DNA from: Apostichopus japonicus
Taxonomy: Eukaryota > Echinodermata > Holothuroidea > Aspidochirotida > Stichopodidae
DNA: 64,000 nt
Assembly: GCF_037975245.1 (NCBI RefSeq)
Contig: NC_092580.1
Span: forward strand, 21,874,501 to 21,938,500
Reading direction: 5' to 3'
The translations under genes were made by a program, and so were the position numbers. This document shows positions 12,416-24,227 of the stretch, one piece after another. Within the stretch, counting starts at the first letter, position 1; each line of letters begins with the position of its first letter. The notes under the pieces are model-generated. The model saw only the letters and a program-made list of their open reading frames with translations, made no database searches and was not told the origin of the DNA.

Positions 12416-15400
12416 CTGTCGGGACGAGAGAATAAGAGAAATTAAGGAAAGTGTACAATTTCATTTCTTTTTCATATCGTCAGAGTGGAAATACAAAAGA
12501 CCATTCCATGCCCCGGCAAACACGAGAGACAGAATGCAGCTAGCCGGTTTGTAATTGAAGTTTAAATATTCTTTGCATTAGTTTAATTAACATCGAGTGA
12601 CAGTTTATCACTGTTAAGGTGGAAGGAAACCTTGTAAGAATATCTTGTATAGAATTTAGTATTTACCCACTTCCCGGGATATTATTAGTGTTGACAAACC
12701 TCACCACCCTCTCCAGACCAAATGAATGTCATATCTGACAGCATATATCCATCCAGACAGATGAATGCGATAGCTTTAAAGGGGATTCTTAGAGGTAAAC
12801 AATTTACGATAGAGTACATTAAGCTTAAAAACAATACAGCAGTGTGTGTCTTTGATGCATTGTCAAAATGTCAGTTTACGGAGAAGATGTCCAAGAGTTC
12901 AGGATCTCTTTTGACTAAATGCTTACAAGGTCCTCATGAAAGCCTATCAACATGTTTGACATCCCATAACTATATAACAACGTACCCAATATCCAAAAGT
13001 CTAAATTCCACATCTCATCGATGTAAAGTTAGCTACGAGGACGGGAGATTGCCTGATGTGCACTAGCTTTGTACAAATGTACCGTTAATATTAACTTTTG
13101 GTCGTCACATGTCTTATTATAGAAGGTTAATCCTTTTTAAGGGTTGGAGGGCAGGGAGATGAAGGGGCATGATCCACAATTACAGAACACATTAGAAACT
13201 TTCACAAATTATGGTTATTTCTATCGAGATAATTGTCAGAACTGTTACATGTTTGATATATATTCCAACGGCATTCATCTCATGTCTATGAAATAATCAC
13301 TGATCGCTTTAAAATTAAAACTGCAGCAGCATGGGTTAGATTCAGCCTCAGATTGCATCATCTCTTCTGATTTTCCATATCTCCATGACAACTGCCAGCT
13401 ATGAAGCAAGGAAGAAGCTTTCTCTCCATCGTGTAAAAATTAAATTTTTTGTGGATTCTATAATAAGTAAGATGACCTTCTCAATGATATGATTTCAAAT
13501 AGCTTAACTCACGAAAGACCCCATTACTAGTTATGATAGCGGAGAATTAAGCATCATGGACGTGCAGAAATGATATCCCTGCACGCTATGAATAATTCAA
13601 CTTGCTGTGGAGTAATGTATATTACTGTACATTGATGGTACTGAATATACCATAGACGTAGACACAAGTTGAAGTTAGCGCATTGTGGCTTCTATTTAAA
13701 TTACAGTGTTGTACCTACATTGCAATGAGGGTGGTTTGCATCCATTTTATTCTACTATTTGCAGTAAAGGTCATACATGTTTTATAATAAATCGTGTTGC
13801 AAGTAATCATAAATATTATAGCTAATTTGTCCAAATATTGTTTGGATTCATTCCAATTCATCGGCCTGTGCTTTAAGAGGTGAGTGATAAAGCACTACAC
13901 CAACAAAGTCAGCTATTTGGTAAAGCGTGCAAACTTTGTGGGGAACTAAATTTAAGAAAACAAATGCCTTTGATATACAGAAAGTGTACATGTGATTCTA
14001 TCAGTAAAATGGAAGTTATACTTCAATCATTTGCTCCTGCATGCACCCCTGTGACCACCCCTCCCCCTCCCTCCCCTTCCCATTTTCTTTAACCCGAAAA
14101 TAAGATATTCGATGAATGGACATGTTGTGAAAATACTTGTTCCGAGATATCTACTAAAACTGAAAGTTCCTTTGTAGTGAACACCCCCAAAAATTGACTG
14201 AAGACAGTCCATATAGAAGATTAAATAGTGTATAGCTATCTGAATCAGGGAAGAGTCACTGCGGATCGAAAGTCATTTCTTCAAGTTACCATGACGATTA
14301 TTAGAACTTTGTATTACCCTAAAGTATTAGTAAAAATACTGAAGTTCTATTTAAAAAAAACAAAATGATGCTGTGCATCCTTTCACTTTTACAGCATGCT
14401 TGGATGATTGCATAGCAATTTGCTATGCTATACCTCCATATGAGTCATTCTACACTATTTTTATACATACATGGGCTAAAACTAAGCATCAATCAGGCTA
14501 CAGCTGTGATATGCTTGCAAGAATGCTTCATCACACATGAGATGTTTCATGCATCAACGTGTATTACGAGCACATTTTTAACCCGAGCCGTGACTAATAA
14601 TCAGAGATAATGAGACGTCATCAAACCACCTGTCACCACTCTGAATCTTATCGAGGTATGTTCACCTTCTAGGTCATCTCTGATCACCCCATCAGATCTT
14701 GTTAAGTCGACTGAAAAACAACCGGTGATTTGCTAAAACGAGCATGGATCAATTGATATGCATCACTTCAAGTATCATCCACTCGAATAACTTTGCCTCG
14801 ATTGCTATCGGAGCAATTTGTATTCTATGTGAGAACCGAATCTGTCTATCAGCAGTGCTTTATACCCATCCTGCTATTCTTGAAATTAAGAATACATATA
14901 CTTCTATACGCCATTCAAAGTAAAACACAAAAAACCTGTCATCGATCGATCTAGCTTTCCTCGATACTGCAAAAGATCAACCGAAATATTTCTGCATCTT
15001 CTTCAGTCCATTTTTCCTTTCATTTTTATTACAAACAAAACTTACGACCTTTTTTTTTTGGTCGATACAATTCTTTAGTGATGATCTCCAAGACGTTACG
15101 TATGACATGGAACATATAAATGTTCTCCGAAGAAAAGAAAATTTTCAACAATATAACCCACTAAGGCACAATTGAACTTGTTGTGTAATGTATTATTATG
15201 CTGACATCTTTCGTATTGACGAATAAAAAATGACGCTTTACTTCTTGGACACAGTTTACGATGTCACCTGTTACTAACTCTGAACCTATGAACCTTCCAT
15301 CAGCATCAGATTCTTCATTACATGAATTTATTCAAAATTTCTAATCCATTTAACCTAAAAGCTTGATGACTTTAGAAACACTTGAATCTTACCACGAGTA

Positions 15401-16391
15401 ATTCTGGTAATAAGTGGCTAGATCATTTTTATAATATACTGAGAGGTATCAAGTAAAATTGGTACATCAATTTATTTTAGTTTTTGTCTTGTCATAACTA
15501 ACAATATGAAGCCATATTACATACCCCCGAAAAGTATATTCGACTAAAAAATTAACTTGATAATTGTTGAAGAGTAATTTGAAACGTGATATGATAACTT
15601 CCTTCAATTCAAAAGTGAAACAAATAAATAAATAAATGAAGTAAGTCAGTGTCCATACACCTTGTATCATTTCAAGCATAAAATATTGCTGAGTCACTCT
15701 ACTAAGCTTCTTTTATTTTTCTCTCACTTGATAACGCTCCTATAAGCTTCCTTGACTCATTAGCACAACTAACATATATACTAAGAGTATCTTTAAAAGC
15801 GAGGGTCAATAACTGATTGGATCCATCCCATTCAAGCGTGTTTAAAGTGTCTGATTCATGGACTTAATTTACACAAAGCATTTATAGCAAAGAAAAGAAG
15901 AAAAAAAAGAATGAGGCCTTGTCTTCAACTTCTTCTTCCTCCTCCTCCTTCTCCTCTCTTTGAATCTTGACTAATGGCATAAAGATATCGGAGTATGGAT
16001 TGCAAATTAAACACTGGCTTTTTAGCAAATGGGGTTATAGTCTGCCAATGAGTCAGACATACATCATTGCAAAATGTCTCACAGAATAACATAAGACAAA
16101 AGATTACAACAACAAAAAGAAGCTTTTAGGACAACAGGAAAAAAATCAACAGCTGGAGAAATTTTTTAACCTTTCTCTTAAAGCGGGATGAAAGCATGAT
16201 ATTGAGTTTGTGACGTCAAATACTTAGGAGGAATCGTGTGGATGATAAAAGGTGGTCCACGGCTATGAATCTGTTTAAATATGTCATTTTTAAAATCTCA
16301 TCATCTCTGTGATCGATTAATTGTTAAGAAAGTTATGCATGAATGAAGCAGATTTACAAGTCTTTTTGTTTAATACAATCTACTCTCTAAC
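12416..16391. other. Intron of the MFSD4-like gene (3' part), no other gene seen
   Basis: This lies between the exons at 17653 and 12415. The longest open frame (12722-13066, plus strand) has no recognisable domain and is treated as chance. A CT/C-rich tract is at 14040-14090 and a CTT-rich tract at 15930-15960. Confidence 0.55.
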
Positions 16392-16660
16392 CTGCATGTG
16401 TGACAGGGTCGATGGGATATTGCCATTCGTATGTGACAGGTCTATGGGATATTGCCGTTCATGTGTGACAGGTCTATGGAATATTACCATTCATCTGTGA
16501 CAGGTCTATGAGATATTGCCATTCGTCTGTGACAGGACTATGGGTTATCACAATTAATCTGTGACAGGTTTATGGGATATTACTATTCATCTGTGACAGG
16601 TCTATGGCATATAACAATTCATCTGTGACAGGTCTATGAGTATGAGATATTACCATTCAA
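16392..16660. repeat. 33-bp minisatellite, TGTGACAGGTCTATGGGATA units
   Basis: About eight units of 33 bases with the core CTGTGACAGGTCTATGGGAT followed by ATTRCCATTCAT, inside the intron between the exons at 17653 and 12415. The first and last units are the most diverged. Confidence 0.9.
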
Positions 16661-17652
16661 GCAAAACAGCCGGTTATGATTCAGCCTTAATAAAATTCAT
16701 ACTATTTTTGCAGGTTATTTTTGCAAGGCAATGTCACATCAGTCCTTACGTTTTAGTATGTCACTGTACTGTACTGTTAATCTTTGTTTGACTACCTAAA
16801 TTCAAATTTAATGTTGTTTTAGTCCCTTAACTCCCCCAGGTTAATATAACCCCCGTTTCCACCTGGTTCCACCAAAGTGGCTCCTGCCCCCAACCCCCTG
16901 CCCCCCCCCCACGGCCATATCAGTAAATTGGGAATCAAACAGAACTGAATTTCTCTTATAAGTAAAAAAGAAGAGAAGACTTCTTAAGATGGGAGAGAGT
17001 GATGGTAGGAGAGGTAGTACTTGTAACATCCACTACATGAACTGTAGCAGTCCAGTGCAAACACAACGAAAAGGCAATCGATCTTTTCCTAGTGTATTAA
17101 TATCTGTTAATGAATGTGTTCAAGAATGACACAACTGGTCAACATTTTCAGCTGAGACTAGAGTGTAATATTTCACGGTTAAAAATAGGACATTAGGATG
17201 TCTTATCCATGTTTTGATACTGATATTAAACTTGTTAGTTTAAGCTGTACATTACATTTTGGAAGAGATCCAGCTCGCTCTGTTATTCGACATGGGCCAC
17301 AGCGTCGGACATTACACTTTTGTTCATTATCGATGACATGTTAAAATCACAACCATTTACAAATTAATTTACAAATTTTCAATTCCTTATATCCTAGTTT
17401 GAGTATCTTTAAAACCGAGTAAAACAGTATAATACTCAAAATTCTGACATCGCTCACATATCGATTTGAATTAATTGCAGCTTAACGAGGATTTAATCGT
17501 TTTAAATCTTTGCGGCTTAAGCCACCACTGAGTACTACTAACGCGATGTAAACATCCTTCTTTACAAGGCTGTAGCTCTGTTAAAAACTGAATAATGTTA
17601 TGCTCATTTTCGTTTCCATAAAACTAACAGACCTTGAAGAATTGTTTCTTAC
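16661..17652. other. Intron sequence of the MFSD4-like gene (5' part)
   Basis: No coding or repeat feature beyond a C-run near 16900-16912 was seen. Confidence 0.5.
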
Positions 17653-17762
17653 CTGTAAGCCATCGTACAGGAACAGAATTAAACATATCAAAAATATAAT
17701 CAAGACTACTTTTTTTGAAGAAAATACATGGTCATCTGCAAATGTTTTCTCTTTCGACGGTT
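17653..17762 (-). CDS. MFSD4-like: MFSD4-like transporter, internal exon (loop end and helix 7)
   Basis: A 110-base exon with acceptor TCCACAG (17763-17769) and donor GTAAGA (17647-17652). It supplies the last two bases of a split codon and then 36 codons. The split codon is completed by the single G that ends exon 19057-19180, giving Glu. The encoded segment is a charged cytoplasmic stretch (PSKEKTFADDHVFSSKK) followed by a hydrophobic helix (VVLIIFLICLILFLYDGLQ). This matches the place in MFSD4 proteins where the long central loop ends and the second six-helix bundle starts. Phases on both sides agree with the neighbouring exons, which strongly supports the gene model. Confidence 0.85.
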
Positions 17763-18291
17763 CTGTGGAATGAAAAGAAAAGAAATAAGGATGAAAAAAT
17801 GATACAGAAGTCATTAATTAAGGTTCATATTACACAAAAATACAAGCACATGACATATTTGCAAGACATTTTGATATTTTAGCAATTTTTAGCAGTTATA
17901 ATGCAGATCCATCCAATTAAGTTTAGTCTTATGGCTGTTAAGTATTTCCATTTTTTTAGATTTGTTTGGAAGTACTTCATAGCTTTTGTGTTAAAAACAT
18001 TCATATATCTCTAATTGGTATAATGACATATATATATATAACATTAAAAATCTGTCCAGGTATTCGACGCATCTGAGCTATTAGATTCGTTTAGAACGAA
18101 ATATTGACATTTTCATAATTATTTGAAAATTGATTCAGACCTTGTACACGAGAAAAACGAAAAAAAAACAGACAAAAACCCAGACGAAATTCTGGGCAAT
18201 GAAAACTGTGTGTAAAATACATCTGAAGGTTAACTGCTATATGGGAAGGAGAGTTGAGTGGGCGGAGTCTCTGAATGTGATCACGGGGCAT

Positions 18292-18376
18292 GGTGCGTTA
18301 CCAGTTAGCGGATTGGATAGATGATAAAATTGCAAATGTAGATCGGAGACGGGTAAATGAGTGAGTGCAGTAAAAT
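18292..18376. repeat. Interspersed repeat, copy 1 (GTTACCAGTTAG...GAGACRGGTAA)
   Basis: The segment GTTACCAGTTAGCGG...GATAGATG...GGAGACGGGTAAATGAG...GCAGTAAA is matched in order and spacing by sequence at 36924-37011. A dispersed repeat of about 85-90 bases is inferred. I do not know its family. Confidence 0.5.
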
Positions 18377-19056
18377 ATAACATTATAGTCTGTCCAGGTG
18401 ATGTAACCGATTTTGGACTATACCATTTGATTGGAATGCTAAAAATTCACTGTTAATAAGTTTGTTATCAATAATGAGAATGCCCTAACATTTAATCTGT
18501 CACAAAAGGAAACTTTGTTCTACACATCCATATATCAGGACTTTATATAATCACTTTCATCCATATAGCAATTAGTTGGTAAGCCCAATAGTTTGAAAAC
18601 ACTGAACAAATCGGAATACTGCCTGGTTTGCGTATTTAAAGGCAGGCCGCATGAACTAAATTACAGCAATTTTGCAGCAGATCTGACTTGTAACTGTGAA
18701 GATAGCTGAATGCTGATCCCATGATCGCTTATTATCACTTGACCAATAGTTCAATTGATTTAACTGTCTAAACACACTTGACTAATGTGAACTAACGCAC
18801 ATGTAGACAATACAGCTATATAATGCAATCAATATTGTCAGGATGACATGTATGCAGTAACGAGAAGACCAAAAAAGATGTCAATTTTACGATAGTGCTC
18901 GTATAACCGCCACGAGTCCTATCAGGCATAGACCGAGTCTCTCCGCTCTCTACAAACACGATCGACACTAGAACAAAAATAAGACATTAAAAGCTTTTTT
19001 AGTGACTGCATTATCACCTGACGTCAAAAAAAGCAATTATTTGCTTTGATATATAC

Positions 19057-19180
19057 CTTTGTCGAGGTCTTCATACAGAGCTCTGTTGACCAATAAAGTG
19101 GAGGCTTGACCTCTGCCAAGTATAGGATCTAGACAGGTTTTCTTGCAGAGTAGAAGCAGAACCATCCCAATGATAGGTAA
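19057..19180 (-). CDS. MFSD4-like: MFSD4-like transporter, internal exon (helix 6 and central loop)
   Basis: A 124-base exon with acceptor CCCCACAG (19181-19188) and donor GTATAT (19051-19056). It encodes 41 residues plus one base in phase 0. It starts LPIIGMVLLLLCKKTC, the end of helix 6, right after the FWIMAAIQ end of exon 34203-34448. Family proteins show YAFWIMA followed shortly by LP at this point. The remainder (DPILGRGQASTLLVNRALYEDLDK) is a polar cytoplasmic loop, as expected between the two helix bundles. The first 12 coding bases and the acceptor are repeated about 20 times in the adjoining intron (19171-20150). The intron upstream is 15 kb and holds the LTR retrotransposon. Confidence 0.87.
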
Positions 19181-20150
19181 CTGTGGGGAGAACATATGGA
19201 GAGTAAAAATCATTTGTAATGATAGGTAACCATGGAAGAACATATAAAGAGTAAAAATCATTGTAATGATAAGGTAACTATGGTAGAAGATATGGAGAGT
19301 AAAAATCATTTGTAATGATAAGTAACTATGGCAGACCATAGAGAGAGTAAAAATCATTGTAATGATAAGTAACTATGGCAGACCATAGAGAGAGTAAAAA
19401 TCACTTGTAATGATAGGTAACTATGGCAGACCATAGAGAGAGTAAAAATCATTGTAACGATAGGTAGTTATGGAAGAACACATAGAGAGTAAAAATCATT
19501 TGTAATGATAGGTAACTGTGGCAGAACATAGAGTATAAAAATCGTTTGTAATGATAGGTAACTGTGAAAGAGCATAGAGAGAGTAAAAATCATTTGTAGT
19601 GATAGGTAACTGTGGGAGAACATAGAGTATAAAATTCGATTTTAATGACAGGTAACTGTGGAAGAACATAGATAGAGTAAAAATCATTTGTAGTGATAGG
19701 TAACTGTGGGAGAATATATAGAGAGTAAAAATTGTTTGTTATGATTGGTAACTGTGGGAGAACATACAGAATAAAATTCATTTGTAATGATAAGTAACTA
19801 TGGCAGACCATAGAGAGAGTAAAAATCATTTGTAATGATAGGTAACTGTGGCAGAACATAGAGAATAAAAATCGTTTTTAATGATAGGTAACTGTGGGAG
19901 AACATAGAGAGAGTAAAAATTGTTTGTTATGATAGGTAACTGTGGCAGAACATAGAGAGAGTGAAAATCATTTGTAATGATAGGTAACTGTTGAAGAACA
20001 TATAGAGAAAACACCATGTGTAATGATAGGTAACTATGGCAGAACATACAGAATAAAAATCATTTGTAATGATAGGTAACAATTGAAGAACATATAGAGA
20101 TTAAAAATCATGTGTAATGATAGGTTACTGTGGGGAGAACATATAGAGAG
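19171..20150. repeat. ~48-bp minisatellite made of exon-acceptor copies
   Basis: About 21 units of 46-50 bases with the plus-strand core GATAGGTAACTGTGG then AGAACATAGAGAGAGTAAAA and ATCATTTGTAAT. The first unit overlaps the 5' end of coding exon 19057-19180. Read on the minus strand, each unit gives a T-rich tract, then CCACAG or CCATAG, then TTACCTATCATT, which is the exon's acceptor and its first 12 coding bases. Minus-strand open frames across the array repeat QLPIITNDFYSLYVLP, extending the exon's own LPII start. Confidence 0.93.
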
Positions 20151-21002
20151 TATAAAACAGTTTTAGAACTTTGAAGCAGATTTTATCATTTGGTCGACGA
20201 AATACTTACCAAACCCTATTACCTAATTATGGAAGTTTGTTTTATGTCCCATTTTTACAAAAATGAAGGTGCCATTATATATATTCTACAGTCTGAACAT
20301 GATATATCAATTCCATAATAGCTCTGAAAGCTCAGTATGCCTTTTAAATTTCCAAAAACAGGCAAAAGCTATAAATAGGCATACCATGACTTCGTTGAGC
20401 TTTTTTCATGTGAAACATGCGAGCAAGATTTCAACATTTTCTGCACCTTTTGAGTTATAATGTTTAACAAGAGGCAGTACAAGCATACATAACTGCACAA
20501 GCACGCACACACACATAGATTCACAATAACCCGAGCTCCCTTTGTCTTCTGCAAGGGAACTAAACTAAATAATGCACTTTTATTGTAAGGTGATAGCTTG
20601 ACCTCTCTTCCATGAAACGGTGATGCTGAGAGCAAAAATCTTATCGTCAAATGGGAAAGTCGAGGCAAATCAGTAAAAGCAAGCAGTAAACACCGAACCC
20701 TAAATCGGCTATTTTGGAAACGTTTCGCACGAACACACTTTGCTGGTACTATAACGGAACGCATAATCTAAAGGACTTCTATTTTAAAGTTTGTAATGTG
20801 ACGGGTTACCTCAAGCTATCCACAATGAACCCATATAAAGGGAACAGAATATATTGTTTTTCCTGGCACTCAAGAGCAAGAAATGTCTCTACCATCTTAG
20901 TAAACTGTAGATTTTTACTACAAATAATATTTTTACATTTTAAGGTAACAAAATATGCAATTACAAATTCTCAGTATTGGTTGGGACTGTCAGCATGCTA
21001 AA
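20151..21002. other. Intron of the MFSD4-like gene, left of the nested repeats
   Basis: Open frames on both strands (20369-20764 minus, 20714-21001 plus) overlap, lack domains and are treated as chance. Confidence 0.45.
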
Positions 21003-21027
21003 CAAGAGCCCAAGGGCACTGTGGTTC

Positions 21028-21031
21028 CTTG
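21028..21031. repeat. Target-site duplication, left copy (CTTG)
   Basis: CTTG directly precedes the 5' LTR and CTTG directly follows the 3' LTR (30296-30299). A 4-bp duplication is within the range for Ty3/gypsy integrases. Confidence 0.75.
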
Positions 21032-21766
21032 TGTTATGAAATAGTGATACCATCTCTTTGATGTTACCGAAACACTCCATCGAGACACCTTACAGGGCCT
21101 CTTATGTGTTTATCTAGGTCATGGATTCAGTTTTCCCACGAGAAGTTTTTAACTATCTTATTGAATCTTGGTACAGGGCCTTTTTCCCAAAATAGATTCC
21201 ATTATGTCTGTGGAACATTCGAGAAGGTTCTCTCACGTGGTATGGAAGTTTCCATAGAAAGGGGATGGACTTCCAAACTCCCAACCAATCAGGGCAGATC
21301 AGTGCCAGTGCACTTATTTTTATATCGTTAGGTTAATACAGGATGGTCAGGTCATTGGCTGCCTACTGATTGTGCGCAGAGAGATTTTATGGAAGTAAGG
21401 TTTAAAAGGAAAAGGAGGCCGAAAGTTTACGCACTCCGTCAGCAAATTTATCACTTGATCAGAAAATTTATCACTCCGCCGAAAGTTCATCACTCCTAAT
21501 TGTTTAATTGACGGAGTCAAGTCAAGTCAAATCATTGTAATTTAGTTTTATTTGTAAAGAGAATCGACAGAGAAGAAATTATACCGAATCAATAATCAAA
21601 TCCTATCTCGTCAAATTGTTTTTTGTGTGTGATGTCATTGTTTTCTTCCGTTCGAGACATCTCCTGAAGAAGCGTAAATACGGCATCAAGACATCCCAGT
21701 ACCTTTCTATCGCGAGTCCCGATATAGTTTTACTATCGGAGGAGCCGGGCTCGTCACAATATTACA
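21032..21766 (+). repeat. 5' LTR
   Basis: 735 bases starting TGTTATG and ending ATTACA, matching 29568-30295 over its full length. The short inverted ends TGT/ACA are typical. An AT-rich TTATTTTTATATCG near 21309-21322 could serve as a core promoter, but no start site can be assigned from sequence. Confidence 0.95.
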
Positions 21767-21784
21767 TGGTGGAGGTCGGTTGCT
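21767..21784 (+). other. Putative primer binding site
   Basis: TGGTGGAGGTCGGTTGCT directly follows the LTR. The leading TGG would pair with the CCA end of a tRNA. I cannot name the tRNA. Confidence 0.55.
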
Positions 21785-22463
21785 TTCTTCAGGAACAAAA
21801 TGGTAACGGAACTGTTCACAACTTTCGTTCGTTACGATCAATAACGAACAGGAGAATTTTTTGGCCCGAAGACCTAACGAGGAACACAACGCATGTTCAC
21901 GACCTAGCCTAACGGAAACACTCTACGAGGGAAGACGGCCTATACTAGTCTAAGCATGTACACCGGAACCACTGATCGTACACTAACGTTAATCAACCCA
22001 GCATGCACTTCGCGTTTGAACATTCGCGCAACTAGTACGTAGAATACTACAGCTCTAAACATCAGAACTGAACATTTTCGCGATCTAAGCCTGGACTCTA
22101 CCCGATGCTAACGGCAAACGAATCTGAAGTTCTTACGAGATGTAGACCTACCTGCTACTACCTACAGTACCTGCTACTACCTGCCGCTACTAGGCTACTA
22201 CTACTACTGCTAACCGAGGGACTTCAATCATCGTTTGCAGTTCCACTACCAGTTCTTAGTTAAACTTAAGGGTGAGTGAAATCATGCCAATTTGTATCCC
22301 AACCCCTATTTGAGATCAGAGTGTACCGTTAAGTTATTTTAATCGTGTCCATGTATTGCATATTTGTTATTTGTATTTAATTGCGGTCGATAGTGTGTTC
22401 AATTAAGTAAAGGCTCGTGTTGTATACTCGTAACTAGCCTACTTGTAAGTTATATTCAGCATA
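21785..22463 (+). other. Retrotransposon untranslated leader
   Basis: Lies between the primer site and the gag start. It contains a CTACTACCTGC-type short repeat at about 22150-22210 and no convincing coding frame. Confidence 0.6.
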
Positions 22464-23418
22464 ATGTCCGTCAGTGAACAGGAAACTTCTACCTCTGTTA
22501 ATGTTATGCAGAAACATAGGCCCACTGATTTTTTGCCATCACGATTTCAGGGCGATGTAATTGATGCAGATTTAGCCGAAGCTCATTATTTGGGATTTGA
22601 AGATTATTTAGAGGTGCATAAATTGCCGTCCCAAACCACCCCTGAGGCTGTAGCGGAAGAATTTAATGAAATATGTCGCATATTTAAGCGAACACTTAAA
22701 GGCCAAGCCAGACTCTGGATTGAAAACAAAAATTTTTCAACTATTGCTGATCTTCGCAAGCAATTCCTTGCTCGTTTCAGTCCAGGCACTTCTTCCTACG
22801 CTAAATCACAGGCATTTCATGCATTAAGCTATACGCCAGGTGATACAGCTCAAGCACATTTGGTCAAAATTTCCAAAGCTGCAGCACAATTAAGTTTATG
22901 GCGAGGACCAAATTAGAGATAAATTCATCTCGACCCTGCCTTTGCAATGCCGCTCAGCAGTGTTAATGTCTGCATCACCAGAAGCAATTGCAGATTTGGT
23001 CAAGAAAGTACAGTGCTATTTTGACTTGCAAATCCAAAGTCAACCCACAGCTTCTTCCGAACTATTTATGGCAATGCACGACAAAGCGTCTTCTGTTCAG
23101 ACTCCTACTATTTCTGCATCTTCTGAGATACACGAGTTGTGTACCAAAATTCAGGAATTAGAAACTAAGTTTGATCAGTCACGTAGGTCAGAATCGCAAG
23201 ACAATCCAAAAGATATGAGGCAAAGGTATAGTTCTCGTGATTCTCGTGGTCCTAGGACAGGTCAGAATAATAACAGGAGAAGGTTACCATATTTTAATCC
23301 TTCAATCACATGTTACTACTGCCAAAATCGAGGTCATTTTGCACAATATTGTCAAATTCGCCTAAGCCATGAAATGGAGGCTAAGGTAAAGAAAGTACCA
23401 ACACAGAATTTTCATTAG
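22464..23418 (+). CDS. Retrotransposon gag (capsid and nucleocapsid), frameshifted
   Basis: The first frame starts at ATG 22464 and gives 150 residues. From about residue 70 it carries the usual gag capsid pattern (FKRTLKGQARLWIENK, LRKQFLARFSP). Near 22898 the frame breaks: the downstream capsid sequence continues in the next frame (22942-23418 begins just inside it) and ends with a zinc knuckle CYYCQNRGHFAQYC, a CX2CX4HX4C motif that binds RNA. The product would package element RNA into virus-like particles. The frame break looks like a one-base indel rather than a normal recoding site, since it falls within the capsid domain. It could also be an assembly error. Confidence 0.85.
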
Positions 23419-23447
23419 GGAGCACTTATGATAGCACTCATCATACA

Positions 23448-24227
23448 GTGACTCCAGACAAAGTACCAAGTAAAGGAAGATCGAAACGTAAAGCAAATAA
23501 TATTTGGAAGAATAGTAATATTCCTAGTTCTAAATATACAGGGAACGACCGTAATGTGGATATTCAACTGGACACACGTAATTTTGTAAGAGGTACTTTA
23601 CATGATGGTAAAGGAATTTCATTGTTGTTTGATAGTGGAGCGACACGCTCTATCATTTCTTCTTCTACAGTGCAAAATTCAAAGTATTTATCCTCTATAC
23701 AACCAGTCTCAGTTGATGTAGTAAACCTAAAGTTGGGTAATGGTCAGTTTATTCATGCGTATAGCACGATAACATTTCAGGTCAAAATTCAAGGTCATGA
23801 ATTTCAGCTTTCTGCTTTAATTGCTGCAAACCTGACAGGTATTGACTTAATATTAGGTAGTCAAACTCTGAAGGAATTGAATGGATCTTTGGACTTTACC
23901 ACAAATTGTTTTAGAATTAAACAAGCCAAAGTCTTCCTTAGGCCAGTGCAGAGATTTGTTATTTACCCAGGTCAGCAAAGATACATTACCGTACAAGGAC
24001 GTCTTCCACTATATGCACGAAATGCAGATGTGGTTATTAAACCGTTTCCTCTAATATCTCGTATGTGTCCTTCACGAATGTTAGTGAAAATGCATAAAGG
24101 TAGAACAAAGATTCTACTAAGGAACATGGGTAATCAGAAATTTTGTCTGCATCCTTCTCGCACAGTGGCTCATTTAGATTTAGCAGATTCATTACGGTCA
24201 CAGAAGACATACCTACTGATTCTCTAG
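23448..24227 (+). CDS. Retrotransposon aspartic protease
   Basis: This frame is open from before the gag stop at 23418, so gag and protease frames overlap and differ by -1, as in elements that use ribosomal frameshifting. No clear slippery heptamer was found. The listed start at 23448 is GTG, so it is probably read through from gag rather than initiated here. The catalytic motif LLFDSGATRSIIS lies around residues 59-71, and ILGSQTLKEL at about 136-145 corresponds to the second conserved (ILG) segment. The protease would mature the polyprotein. The frame ends at TAG 24227, overlapping the RT frame by 85 bases. Confidence 0.85.
   Translation: MTPDKVPSKGRSKRKANNIWKNSNIPSSKYTGNDRNVDIQLDTRNFVRGTLHDGKGISLLFDSGATRSIISSSTVQNSKYLSSIQPVSVDVVNLKLGNGQFIHAYSTITFQVKIQGHEFQLSALIAANLTGIDLILGSQTLKELNGSLDFTTNCFRIKQAKVFLRPVQRFVIYPGQQRYITVQGRLPLYARNADVVIKPFPLISRMCPSRMLVKMHKGRTKILLRNMGNQKFCLHPSRTVAHLDLADSLRSQKTYLLIL

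Noticed and set aside
12722-13066. 114-codon plus-strand frame
   Set aside because: No domain, no splice or promoter context, and it lies in an intron of the opposite-strand gene.
19171-20150. CRISPR array
   Set aside because: Units are contiguous variants without unique spacers, in a eukaryotic intron; it is a minisatellite.
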